A DNA stretch of 33,962 nucleotides from a virus. Numbering within the stretch: the first letter of the stretch is position 1; every line of letters starts with the position of its first letter. Positions 9,101 through 18,100 of this stretch are shown piece by piece. A program made the translations under genes and the position numbers. The stretch is from IMG/VR virus record IMGVR_UViG_3300042883_001344, positions 1 through 33,962 of that record; one strand, 5' to 3'. The notes below the pieces were generated by a model. That model did no database searches. It saw nothing but the letters and a program-made list of their open reading frames with translations, and was not told where the DNA came from.

Positions 9101-9800
9101 AAATTTACATGAAGCTATAACTGGCGATAGATTTATCCCAACAAAAAGAAAAAAAGAATTAGCACTTGAAGAATATATAGACATTCTAAGCTATGTGAAA
9201 AACACAAGTTTAGCTAATCAGGCTCAAGCTTCAGGCGATGCAGCAGCAGCAGCTAATTTTCAAACTGCCGCTAAGAGAACTATGTATGGAGCAGATTTAG
9301 AAACGCCATCTTTAGATACTCTTTCTTTATCAGTACCCAAAAGAAAAAGAGAACATTTCAAAACAATGATCAATGCCCCGGAAAATGAAAGAGAAAGAAT
9401 TCTTTCAACAGCAGGAAGATTAGAAAGAAGAATCTATCAATCAGCTTGGGGAATGGCAGTAGAACAGAAACCTGATCTAGTTGATTACTTTGCTAGACAT
9501 GAATTGCCATCTCAGAACTGGGAAGGTTGGCATCCAAATACCAACCTTGAACATGTAAAGATTAAAACTGGTGCATCTATGGGTCTTGAAATGTCACAAA
9601 TGGGTTACTATCCACAACAGATACGTGAAGCCAATTTAACTAATCCATCTTATCCTTCTTTTTTTGGAGGAAATAATAGTAAAGATACAGCAGCTCAACT
9701 AAGAGCAATGATGTCCCGCATGGGAGTTTCTGGTTCAGTATCTCCGGTAAAAAATCCTTATGGATCAAATTCAATTAACATTAATGCAGGAGTTAGATAA
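3138..9800 (+). CDS. Giant tail protein, probable tape measure (2220 aa)
   Basis: It follows the chaperone pair, the canonical place for the tape measure protein that sets tail length and is ejected ahead of the DNA. The start is GTG 3138, supported by TAGGAG at 3126-3131. Seen in sequence: a hydrophobic segment at about 48-66, long charged helical stretches through about 1500, and a Gly-rich run at 1561-1590. A twice-repeated IGGYNS motif follows. A conserved-looking block at about 1754-1803 runs from NPIRN through FLPG to a RLPGKGYE segment. A Gly/Ala-rich hydrophobic segment lies at about 1948-1988. The region from about 1480 on is richer in aromatic residues, so it may be a separate structural module. 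No enzymatic motif was recognised. The stop overlaps the next start (TAATG). Confidence 0.65.
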   Translation: MLRDRGPIHNIGYGVSSRELPSQEGETETPSPGSGRIAKALDGHPMMKFLGSAATAMVVTTVASKLTKSGGLKLGKFLQDSSDAAIRAGHYDRPSTRLVKGILDLRQGLDELESVTRAGAGLDDYSRLVEKIDGKLTTGYDGRRSARSFIVPLSEQGRKTTGIGINSESSESFLIRDQIQKQLVRAARRMPYELPALYVTQKAVTDPLFGHNQDKKKVNWYNPADVLTDFVKTSTLNLATMVLPFEALGAAGAAGKSSLTTLANSMNDLNALSPIKQKAAGFAFDLRSLLAEVGHDSADVLNKAIKLSSRTSGAFASGVQESNNVQPEFVQALRAARKGVKDAGRRASDVDAGKLTTLTEQAKAFFVSKSDDGYGVLDAFPGLKGISSGFQAFKNQFHSLGVAHDVVSGKLSREQALGNLTKKFSLTDKDILGQALDQNHTRLKLKGLAGTDAKSILENSINKIQTQHSSKLSRVAHDFDSMAAGGPSSDRFTSGEFYRGRLKDAYKDELESRLVSGRRLDRKVARSFVDNLEIKDLPSKSTFVSLDRRIALGRKAIKLEGDEFFDEIIKRFRGTKAGKDFASAIPEGSALRQSIEEVDSLFIAKDFRKNLDLNIRSQWNQVSKNQIGEQVSSILKPTKQSYGDFVGDLNDQKKSFLLRKTAKTLGIPLTESNGKLLSENVLSKSIAQSGIDPTDFQYMRDYLLENKGLTTGFFSGSGSIFGLKPVLIDEAVERGMFSYMGERQQKAITQIASLQATRDPLTRGLGSATETLGKTRVGGVYQTRGGQILDLTKISSMVNSAKDFMASEFKIPILNFNPADMFGYQSLRAAKEAPLISYVSSRSVQPFLGAETSRPEFYLFAKNKGSKGSLTGFTQDQRGILNAKTIAGSYRPISSSSTELISREARNAAGLTGQSPDQIAGRTEMPGKIGRVARFKKAFDIDYEQPNSLARLAQRFRKRSYDINNPSTMAKLIKDGSITYKQGGKTKRLTLQGLDDASATLSVVDDAGEVVYDQRQILSAVDDFRAKIFGSGTDPRIRTKLETDKPDLFTSNGVSSSQVTSHKALVDVYDNLMADLPSTVAKLRNAGKDPREVIAAHSKLKPYLSQSYYNAPSRLSSRSGVLNTRQDEASNEVFRLISLKNQMLNDTEDIFTETVKATRQLQKEGRIGLNDAIEARIASLADLFNFSAHITFKGELSNVANAKAALREISQRTQASDDVASLFTPIISGADSMIGTSIRRPFSRALPLIRKNFGSAPYQISDDAVNTLGTGQEYTFVPTFGTALERGPAAAIKSAMGFGTYKNPDAFSTGSVASSHLVSRVNKYFGTFGLQLDQSKYGGPVDMYMRGMVGKRVLPIVAGGTTLLAADRTIGGYTNEKDKNGERVYSPFFTTKIARGLVETQALAAGLIPGGMSAEEKKKQLIEGEVPIKQGRFWPLGSTPFMGGKTMYYRPSYYRKLKEAGTYTSDSFESPLEKLAYGYDFSPLRPFDPYRFERQHYEDRPYPVSGEYFTGPFGPATAIANMTIGKLLKPQIRMHEAEVQQGLANYQRAGESGAYDTTGYMGASQGGFGGGMGYGGTGSSGGGSYGASTMAIGGYNSRLSQASAPMGTASRQVKSTIGGYNSTLRDAVGYGPPKVSGVMSPSIIPAGVPIESNKIGIQAGELGYRAQEMAGIYGFTFGQVRESFGFGQSDYEPQRPVLQSAAKGYGSTRSFWDLNLGGLGDAPLGGEGALGNLEVSEVVRRFIPKERSNVNYINPIRNTMGEKYPFLPGAEYFTDFQRGDPFTKVADGEIRLPGKGYERFNTVSADETGKYGKLNQLDILADVAPYSKQFRTLNSQIQTGSLSPDEKLKVQTIRDQVADTTSKYDFSPYKYKDTSPQEMGMNPTLHGVSRVGEYLAHRDTFFNTKFMNKRTATEDWERRNVYGSTFPEWQRPYESFIEPMVNKASQRNPIVATAAMAVAGSMFGKGIRGKTLGSLIGGVAGFASSIRGNLHEAITGDRFIPTKRKKELALEEYIDILSYVKNTSLANQAQASGDAAAAANFQTAAKRTMYGADLETPSLDTLSLSVPKRKREHFKTMINAPENERERILSTAGRLERRIYQSAWGMAVEQKPDLVDYFARHELPSQNWEGWHPNTNLEHVKIKTGASMGLEMSQMGYYPQQIREANLTNPSYPSFFGGNNSKDTAAQLRAMMSRMGVSGSVSPVKNPYGSNSININAGVR

Positions 9801-12800
9801 TGGCTGATGGTATAAATTTTCCACCTAGTTATTATGCCCCTGAGTATTTGCAAATCCATAGAAGAGCTTTAAGAAACTCTATCTACGGTGCAGGTAATAT
9901 TATTAAAACAGAAATTAGTTCCGGAAGAATAACTTACGTAATGAACTCTACCGGAGAACGCTTTGAGACCATGAACCAAGCCTTCAATGCAGCAGATAAA
10001 TCAGGCCTTACTGGGTTCGCAAGATTAGCTGGAGGTGGACCTGAAGAATCAGGATCAATGAGAGGCCTACACGGGTTTAACGAAAGAGTAAGATCTATAC
10101 AAGAGATGCTGCAAAATGACAGTAAACTTAGAGACTCTCTCAGCTTTATAAATTCCCCTACTGATAGATTAACTTTTACTACTGGGTCATTGACTGTCCC
10201 CGAGTCAGCTAAAGAAACAGCAAAAAATGTTTTGAAAAGTGTTTCCAAAGGAAAAGGATTTATGTTTCAAACAAAAGATTCTGGAACTTTTGTAAAAGCT
10301 TTTATCAACGATGTTGAACTAACTAGCGTAGAATTAAATGAACTTTTATTCAGAACTAGCGATGGTGCTGGCGGTCTATTTTCAAATGAACAAATTCTTA
10401 TAGCTTTAGAAAAAGGAGATTTGGGGGCATTGTTTATGAAGTCAGCTAAAAGAGGTAAAGGTATTTTTTCTTTAGATGGAATTTCTTTGGCTGGAAACGA
10501 TTTACTTAATTTAGCAAAAAACTTAGATTCTAGAAGCTCTGCTTTTTCTACCTTTGGTGATTCAGTAAAAATATTTGATACAGAAAAAGATTTGACCAAA
10601 ATAGCTTCGCAATACTTAAGAGATATATCTGGATCATCATATAATATATCAGTACTTGATGAAGAGAATTTAGTTAGACGAGCAATGGCTGGTCTTTCGC
10701 CTGACGAGATAAACCAAGCAGTTGATTTCTATGCTAAAAGTGGAGCTATAGAAACTACATTAAGCGCAATGGAAGAACTTCGCATTATAAGTAGAAACGA
10801 TGCAGGGCTAGCAAAAGTCCTAATAGACAACCCTGAATTAGTAGACGCCCTAAAAACTGGAGCCCCTCTTACTCAAGGTAGCGAAGCAGCAAAGAGATAT
10901 AACGAATTAATGGAATCATTCAAAAGACCTTTTGATGGGTCTACTCTTATAAATGAAGATTTTGTAAAAGGAATGCGAAAAAATATGCAGGCAGAATTAT
11001 CTGCATTAGAGGCAAAAGGGGTAATGAATCTTAGCCCAGAAGAATTTGAAACAAGAAACCTACTAAAAAGTGATTTAGCTAACTCGCAATTAGGAATGGA
11101 TGCCGACACTATTAGAATTTATTTCATGAGATATAATAAAGATTTAAATATTAACGAAACACTAAACCTTAAGGGCATTGGAGTATCGGCTGAATTCAAA
11201 AAATACCTTAAACAATTTAGTTTAGTTACAACCGAAACTAACGTAAAAAGAGAATTGGCCATTATGGGTAAAACTGATATGGTTAATATAATTCTACAAG
11301 GAGAAGGAAGAAATTTAGTCTTTCAAGACCCTCTAGCTCCAGCTTTCCATGGTGAGATTTTCTCTTCTCCAGAAGCAGTTGAAGCAACTGCTGCAAGAGG
11401 AAGAAGAATTTTAGACGCTTACACAGAAGCTTTGAGTACTGGTCAATTTGATCAGACTTTAAAAGGTGAAATATATAAACAATCAGAACAAATTATAGAA
11501 GCTGTGCCAATAGAGTTTAGGCAAACAGCAAGAAGGTCGAAAGATTTTGCAAAACAACTAGTTAGAGCATTAGAAAGTGGAGTAGACATTAGGCAGCAAC
11601 CGCAATTGGCTAACTATCTAATGAAATTTGTTCAATCTCAAATAGCTAGAGAAAAAGGCAATACGCTACAGCCTGTAATGGAAGATGTTTTTAGATTTGC
11701 AGTTACTACAGAACCAGCCTATTATGCGGGAAGAGAACTTGGAGAAGATTCCGCTAGTCTAAAAAACACCACAGCGTATAGATTATCGTCTGATGGAGAT
11801 CCAATTGGATTAATGAACTTTAAAATAAGAGGTCACAACCTGCTTATGGCAGGACATGCTGCAAATATATTCCACCATTCTTTAGGTACATTCGACTTGG
11901 ACGACAAAGGAATCCCAGTCATGAGAGCTATGGAAGTTTTTGGTGACCAAGGTGAATCTTTGGGTGAGAGGATTGGCTTCTTCACCTTTCGTCAGCCAAC
12001 AGGACCCGCTGAATATGTTTTATCTGTAGCAGATTTTGATACAGAAACTATTAGACGTACATTTGGACAAAATAAAAGTTACGTCTCCGCTTTAAATGAC
12101 ATAGTAGAGAAAGGTACAGCGACTAGAGTACAACAAATTATTCATGAAATGATTTCTCCGGAACGAATGTCCCAACCAGATATGTTTAAAATAAACAAAA
12201 AATATTTAAGCGGTACAAATATTCAAACAGAATTGCACCAAGCAATGCTTTCGGTAATGCAAGCATCTGGTTCGCCAATGCCAAGAATTACAAAAGATAT
12301 TATTAACGAGTTAAAATTTGAAAAGTATGGATCGCCATTAGCTCTAGATGAAAATAGATATAACATTTTACTTAAAGCTGGAGTCAACGAAAAGCAATTA
12401 ACCGCTAATTATAGGCAAGGAAATATTTATAAATTATTTGCACAGGAGGGGACATATAAACTTGAAGATAGTGTAATTCAAGAACTGCTTGATAACCCAC
12501 TGCTTCAAGACCCTAAATATTCCGCTGAGATAGCAGAAATTAAACGACTATCAGAAACTGGAGCTGGCCATGAAGAAATAAAAAAAGAGATGGCAAAAAT
12601 ACTGCGAAAAGGTGGTGAGGAAGAACAACTTTTAATATCAAACTTACTAGTAAAAGAACTTGGTGCAAAACAGCTACTAGCAATAGATTCAGCAGATTCT
12701 CTTGGTGGATACATTAACAGGCTAACAATGGTAACAGCTTCTACAAGACAAAGCGAAGACATACTAGGACGATTAGGTCAATCTACCCTAGCCAGCGCAG

Positions 12801-14662
12801 CTGACGACATAGCAAGGTTGAGAGAGGGATATAAGGTAGGTTTAATTGACCCCGGCCAAGCTATCGACTATGCCATTAATATGAGTAGCGGTCAAAAAGT
12901 AAATGCTCTAGTTAGTGAATCACATTATACAGAAGAGATATACAACTCTCTTATGTCATCAATACGCTCAACTGCGGACAGTGGGGCGGACATGAGTGGA
13001 GTAGTTAAGTCCTTGCTAAGGCTGACTGGTAGAGAAGCTAGTTTAGGTCAAGAATCTAAGGTATTAAATTTAGTAGGAACTCAAGCTATAGAAGAACAAG
13101 GCAGGTATATTGGAGCACTAAGAGCTATAGCATATAAGCATGGGATAGAAGATCCAGATTATTTAGCTGGCGTAGATGAACTAATACTCAAACAAAGGCT
13201 TAGGGGAAGCGACAATGCGATTTTCCGAGACGCAATTATTTCTGGGTTCAAAGATTTTAGTAGCGAAATAGATCCTTCTAATGAACTAGCTAAACAATTT
13301 ATAGCTTCTCTAGAAACCTCTGCAACAAATTCTACAGAAATAAATAACATATTAGTTAGAGCTATAGGTATTACAACAGGAAAGTATGCTGGAGTTGCAC
13401 AGATGGCAAGAGATGCATATAGAGCAACCGCTGGAGCGATGGAACGTGGTCGAGTTCATGGGGTAAATGCTACTTTACCATTTATGGGCGAAGCTTCTAT
13501 AACTACAGGGGGCAGGAAAGCTGCATCGCAAGTATTAAACCTACAACAAGCTGAAACAGAAAGATTATTTGCCCTCTCAAGTGCAATAGAATATGGGGTA
13601 AGAGATCCGAGTGAATTGCTATCGGCGCAATTATTCATAGAAAAAGAGATGTTGGGGGCAAAGCTTTATGAATCAATACGCGAATCAGCTAAAGCAACAA
13701 ACAGTACGTTACGAGAAGTAATAGATAGTGTTGACTATATGAGTGGGTCAAGAAGCGGATTAATGGACTTAACTTCATATAGTTCTGGTGGGGACGAAGC
13801 AAATGAATTAATGGACCTAGTTCAAGGGGTTAGAGACGGAAGGGCTATATCTCATTATAAAAAACAAGACGGATTAATGGATTTAGTAGATCAATACGAC
13901 GCCTTTAAAAAATCGACTGACATGTCGGATCTGAATCTCTATAATGCTGGAATCATGGATAGTAGAATGAATGGCTTAGATCCTATATTTGATCCAATCA
14001 TGGAAGCCATGAACATGGAGATCAGCGATACTAAGGAACTTAAAAATATACCGGAAGATGTAGCAAATCAAGTTAGAAGTATTAGAGCTGCTAGTGCTGC
14101 TAAGGAAAGCCAAACTCCAGAACTTTTAGATCTATTGGGGAAAAGGGGAAACGCTATAGGTTTTGCCCCTACTGTATTAAGCGATGAAGACAGAGTGGTC
14201 ATGCTTGGGGATGAAGCGATAGACGTCAGTGGTAGTTTGGTTGGAAGAACATATAGAAGAATAGGCGACTCTTTTAGGGATGGGGCAATGAATAAAGCTT
14301 TTCAAAATCCCACAGTTAAAAAAGCAGGATATGCAGGATTGGCAATAATCGCTGCCAGCTTTGCCTTCCAACATGGCAAGGGCAGAAGTCCAGAAGATGT
14401 TGGTGGACCACCTCTTCTACCAGGAGGATCAGCTTATGAACAAATGCCTCAAAGGTCCCCTCAAATACCTCAAGCCTCTATGTATTCAGGCTACGGCCAG
14501 GGAACTTCTTATTCCGTAAATATAGAAGGAAGTTCTGATCAAATAAATAGTTTTAGATCTGCAGCTGGATCTGTTGCACCAGGCTCTGTCAACAGTACTA
14601 TGTATAAAGGATTGCCCAATCTTGGCACCGATCCCTATTCGCAAGTAGCGAGTTCTTTTTAG
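9800..14662 (+). CDS. Second very long tail protein, tape-measure-like (1620 aa)
   Basis: No family is recognised with certainty. The protein is mostly charged alpha-helical sequence. Near the C-terminus it has one short hydrophobic segment (about 1510-1523, YAGLAIIAASFAF), followed by a Pro/Gly/Ser-rich tail. This ending resembles that of the preceding giant: a hydrophobic segment, then a flexible tail with an alternating Ile/Asn or Val/Asn strand (SVNIEGS here, SININAG there). The start ATG 9800 overlaps the upstream stop by one base, with AGGAG at 9788-9792, so the two giants are probably made together. It could be a second tape measure strand, a minor tail protein ejected with DNA, or a baseplate protein. 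The hydrophobic segment may contact the host membrane on ejection. Confidence 0.55.
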   Translation: MADGINFPPSYYAPEYLQIHRRALRNSIYGAGNIIKTEISSGRITYVMNSTGERFETMNQAFNAADKSGLTGFARLAGGGPEESGSMRGLHGFNERVRSIQEMLQNDSKLRDSLSFINSPTDRLTFTTGSLTVPESAKETAKNVLKSVSKGKGFMFQTKDSGTFVKAFINDVELTSVELNELLFRTSDGAGGLFSNEQILIALEKGDLGALFMKSAKRGKGIFSLDGISLAGNDLLNLAKNLDSRSSAFSTFGDSVKIFDTEKDLTKIASQYLRDISGSSYNISVLDEENLVRRAMAGLSPDEINQAVDFYAKSGAIETTLSAMEELRIISRNDAGLAKVLIDNPELVDALKTGAPLTQGSEAAKRYNELMESFKRPFDGSTLINEDFVKGMRKNMQAELSALEAKGVMNLSPEEFETRNLLKSDLANSQLGMDADTIRIYFMRYNKDLNINETLNLKGIGVSAEFKKYLKQFSLVTTETNVKRELAIMGKTDMVNIILQGEGRNLVFQDPLAPAFHGEIFSSPEAVEATAARGRRILDAYTEALSTGQFDQTLKGEIYKQSEQIIEAVPIEFRQTARRSKDFAKQLVRALESGVDIRQQPQLANYLMKFVQSQIAREKGNTLQPVMEDVFRFAVTTEPAYYAGRELGEDSASLKNTTAYRLSSDGDPIGLMNFKIRGHNLLMAGHAANIFHHSLGTFDLDDKGIPVMRAMEVFGDQGESLGERIGFFTFRQPTGPAEYVLSVADFDTETIRRTFGQNKSYVSALNDIVEKGTATRVQQIIHEMISPERMSQPDMFKINKKYLSGTNIQTELHQAMLSVMQASGSPMPRITKDIINELKFEKYGSPLALDENRYNILLKAGVNEKQLTANYRQGNIYKLFAQEGTYKLEDSVIQELLDNPLLQDPKYSAEIAEIKRLSETGAGHEEIKKEMAKILRKGGEEEQLLISNLLVKELGAKQLLAIDSADSLGGYINRLTMVTASTRQSEDILGRLGQSTLASAADDIARLREGYKVGLIDPGQAIDYAINMSSGQKVNALVSESHYTEEIYNSLMSSIRSTADSGADMSGVVKSLLRLTGREASLGQESKVLNLVGTQAIEEQGRYIGALRAIAYKHGIEDPDYLAGVDELILKQRLRGSDNAIFRDAIISGFKDFSSEIDPSNELAKQFIASLETSATNSTEINNILVRAIGITTGKYAGVAQMARDAYRATAGAMERGRVHGVNATLPFMGEASITTGGRKAASQVLNLQQAETERLFALSSAIEYGVRDPSELLSAQLFIEKEMLGAKLYESIRESAKATNSTLREVIDSVDYMSGSRSGLMDLTSYSSGGDEANELMDLVQGVRDGRAISHYKKQDGLMDLVDQYDAFKKSTDMSDLNLYNAGIMDSRMNGLDPIFDPIMEAMNMEISDTKELKNIPEDVANQVRSIRAASAAKESQTPELLDLLGKRGNAIGFAPTVLSDEDRVVMLGDEAIDVSGSLVGRTYRRIGDSFRDGAMNKAFQNPTVKKAGYAGLAIIAASFAFQHGKGRSPEDVGGPPLLPGGSAYEQMPQRSPQIPQASMYSGYGQGTSYSVNIEGSSDQINSFRSAAGSVAPGSVNSTMYKGLPNLGTDPYSQVASSF

Positions 14663-14673
14663 GTTGATTTTCT

Positions 14674-15126
14674 ATGATTCTTGGTGCTGATAACCAAAAC
14701 AAAAATTTACGTTCTGCTGCAAAGATTAAATCTAATCCAACTGCTAAGACCAAAACTGCCAATCACTACGCTGCTGCCATATCCTCGAGCAATACCAGTG
14801 GTAGTAGTGGTGGGTCAAATACGGTTCATCAATCCAGGCAAAAGATCAATGATACAAAACCAGACCCAATGAAGGGTTCCTATGAGGGTTTGGACACAGG
14901 CAAATCCGCCTACATACAACCCAATGGAGTAGGTTATGCAAATCCAAGTCTGCAAACAGCTAGATATGGGAATAGAAATAAAAATATAATTCCAGCAAAA
15001 GGAAGTAGTCTTTCCTTTACAAATAGCGGGTTTAAAGGTATAATGGATAACTATAGCAATTCTACTATGTCCGGTAGTTCTAGTGACAGAATGAGCAGCA
15101 TGTTGAAAATGAATAGGTTTTTTTAA
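14674..15126 (+). CDS. Small Ser/Asn-rich structural protein (150 aa)
   Basis: I do not recognise a family. The composition is dominated by Ser, Asn, Gly, Lys and Thr, with a low-complexity stretch at residues about 35-52 (SSSNTSGSSGG) and no hydrophobic core of the usual kind. This suggests a disordered or linker-type virion component. It ends in KMNRFF, similar to the RRINRF end of the 117-aa protein at 27359; both sit beside the 4079-aa hub gene. ATG 14674 lies 11 nt after the upstream stop with only a weak Shine-Dalgarno (TAGG). The stop TAA abuts the next ATG. Confidence 0.6.
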   Translation: MILGADNQNKNLRSAAKIKSNPTAKTKTANHYAAAISSSNTSGSSGGSNTVHQSRQKINDTKPDPMKGSYEGLDTGKSAYIQPNGVGYANPSLQTARYGNRNKNIIPAKGSSLSFTNSGFKGIMDNYSNSTMSGSSSDRMSSMLKMNRFF

Positions 15127-18100
15127 ATGGCAAAGAACACTTCGCTAGAACTTTATATTTCTTCTTACATGGCCAATATGAGCCAGGAAGAATACGACGC
15201 TGATGTACTGGTCCTACAAAATGCTATTAGATTAGGCAAGCAAGCCTATAGGGATTTAAAATTAATAGTTAGTCAAGACTCTAATAAAAATTTTGCTAAA
15301 GGTCTTGCCTATTCTAATAGTAGCCCATCTTCAGAATTTTCTGAAAATGAACCAAAAACAAAAGGAAATCTTAACCTATTCCACTATTGGTATACGGATG
15401 CCAGTAAGGTTGAAGATGGATATATTATTACCGATCCAAATAGTTCAACTGGTGGTGATGATAAAAGGGGTAATCATGTTTTTGCTTCCCCCAACACGCC
15501 TTCCGCCAAAACTTCTGCAGCTGTAAAAATTTTATATACTAATAAAATTAAATTATTAAAAAATGCAGTGGAAGACTATGTTTATCCTGGTGGTAGAAAC
15601 AGAAAAATATTAGATGCAAATGATTTAGACCCAGAGTTTAATAATTCTGCAGCTAGCAAATATGCCGACCTGACTCCAATTGGCGGTCCTGGACAAGACT
15701 ATACTATAGATCCGTATGCCATGACAGCAGCTGGCACATATTTATGGCAGAATATATTTGATACAACAAGCAATAAGTTATCATCACGCGTAGTTAATTA
15801 TGTAGCTGAACTTGACAGGGTAAAAGTATTTTACTTTGATGCTAGCAATCCTCAAGCAAGAGTGCTTGGATTAAACCCCGGCTATTACGATGCTAAATAT
15901 GTTCTAAGAAATTCCTTCCTAGGATGGATAGCTGTCTTGCAGGGATGCTTGGACAAATTAAATAACTTTGATCCAATTACTCATTCTTTCAAAAGTGATT
16001 TTGCAACATACATAAATACTGGAAATTCAACTGAGATAACTTTAGGTAATGAATTCGATGCGATACTTAGTAGATACGGTATTGTATTTGATTTGGATAC
16101 AGCACTTGCTAGTAAATATGGGAAGACCATAGACGACAATTTAGAATCTTATAAGAGTGGATTCTATACAGTCCTTAAACCTAATGAAAATTTTATTAAT
16201 AAAAATGAAAAATATATAAAGAATGTTTGGAATAAAATTAAGGTTAGCGGTTTATTGGACTTAGCTCTACATGTTAATTCCATTTCACAGTTTGCCCAAC
16301 AAAGGTTCACGGCAGGAAACAAACTTACAGATCCAACACAAGGCTCTGCTTTTAATTACATAGACCCATTAAGAGATACTATGTGGTTAAACGATCTCAA
16401 TAATGTTGTGGCCAACTTAACTAGGGACCCAATAACTTTATCTATAATACAACAGTATTTTCCTAACTTAGTCACACTGTTCTTTAACGCAATAGCAGCT
16501 GCAGCAGATTACAATCCTAATGCAGGAAGTCAAGATGATCCCATTAACAATCCAGATGAATTAGCAAAGAGTTTATTGAGAGCTTTTGGAACAGATCCAT
16601 TAACCGGAAAACCTATTTTTCAACCGGCTTGGGAATTAATGAACACTGGCCAAAAAATAAAGAAAGCTTTAGATCAATTTCCTTTTAGAGAAAATATACC
16701 ACCACAAACTCCAGATATATTTCACTTTAGATTAGGAGCTGCAAATTTTTATGTTCCACCAATTTCTATTAATGTAAATTCTCAATTCAAAACAGGAAGT
16801 CTTACTGGCGGTGCAATCAGACAAAAAAGTTCTCCTAAATTTAATGCCGGCTATAAACAGACTTCGATTAATGTAAAATTATTTTTTCCTAACTACGAAG
16901 AAATCTGGGGAATATCAATTGATGGCATCAAAGAAGTAAAGCTCACTGATGATTTTAAGATTGACTTTAAAGTTGGAGGAGAATCAGAAGAAAAAATAGA
17001 TAAGTTCCTATCCTCATTAAGAGGTTTGATTGCAGCGTTTAAGTATGCCCCCATTCTTCCAATAAAAAATCACTACCTAAATACCGTACATGGAATTACT
17101 GGAGTAGCCCTCTCATCCATGAGTATCTCAACAATACCAAATTATCCATTTGCAGTTGTTGTCGATCTGGAGTTGTTGAACTTTAACCATAAACCTTTCC
17201 TACCTATGATCAAAGATTTTAATCAAGCTATACATTGGGGTAAGTACAGACACTACATGGGCAAAGCAGCAGGGTCTCTACATTCTTATGTTAATGAATC
17301 TTTCTTTATAGAACAAGCAGTTCCAGATTCCAATACAGCAAATCCCGCTAACGCTGCTAGTGGCTTGCCCGTAGATATTCATACAGTAACTACTGCAGAT
17401 ACTCCATCTCCTCCGTCTAATTCTAATGTAGATAACATATATGAACCAGACCTGTTAACAAACCCTTTTACAAATGATGTCTTTAATACTAATGTTATAA
17501 AGGAATGGAGAAATGGCAATAATATAAGTCTATTCATTCCAGCCCAAACCCAAAGTAAAATGTTTACTCCTGACATTTCTTCCTTTAGGTCCAACGAAGA
17601 AAAGGGAATGGAAGATTTAGGTGAATCTTTTTGGGAAGCTAGAATGAAGTCACTAGGCATCGACGTTGCCCAAGCATCAAAGTATCACAGGAATCTGGGA
17701 GATGTAACGCAAACATCTATAGAAGGATCTGTAGCACCTTCTGCTAGAAAGCTAGTGCTTAACTCAATAGAATTAATTGTAGCAGGAGCAGGCAAAAGTG
17801 AATACAACGAAAAAGTATATGCCTACCTTGTTACATCTTTTGTCATTGAGAACAAAGCTAACTTAAATCAGCAAGAAATAGATTATTTAAGAGTTGTTCC
17901 AGCAGAAAAGAATTTAATACAAAATCATTTTGACAGCAATACTAAAGTATATACTTTTAAAAATAAAGATTTAATACTGAAACAAGAAGGCCTAGAACCA
18001 AAATCGTATAGCCTTAGACAAGTTAGAGCATTGTTTGAAAAAAGCTCTAAAGGAACAGAAGCTTACTTAGACAGTTTAGCTCAAGACGATGCAAGAGAAA

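Noticed and set aside
15118-15126. Run of seven T before the stop of the 150-aa gene as a -1 slippery site into the hub gene
   Set aside because: The -1 frame reaches a stop after about 27 codons, and the hub gene is already in the same frame as the 150-aa gene with its own ATG directly after the TAA, so no shift is needed.
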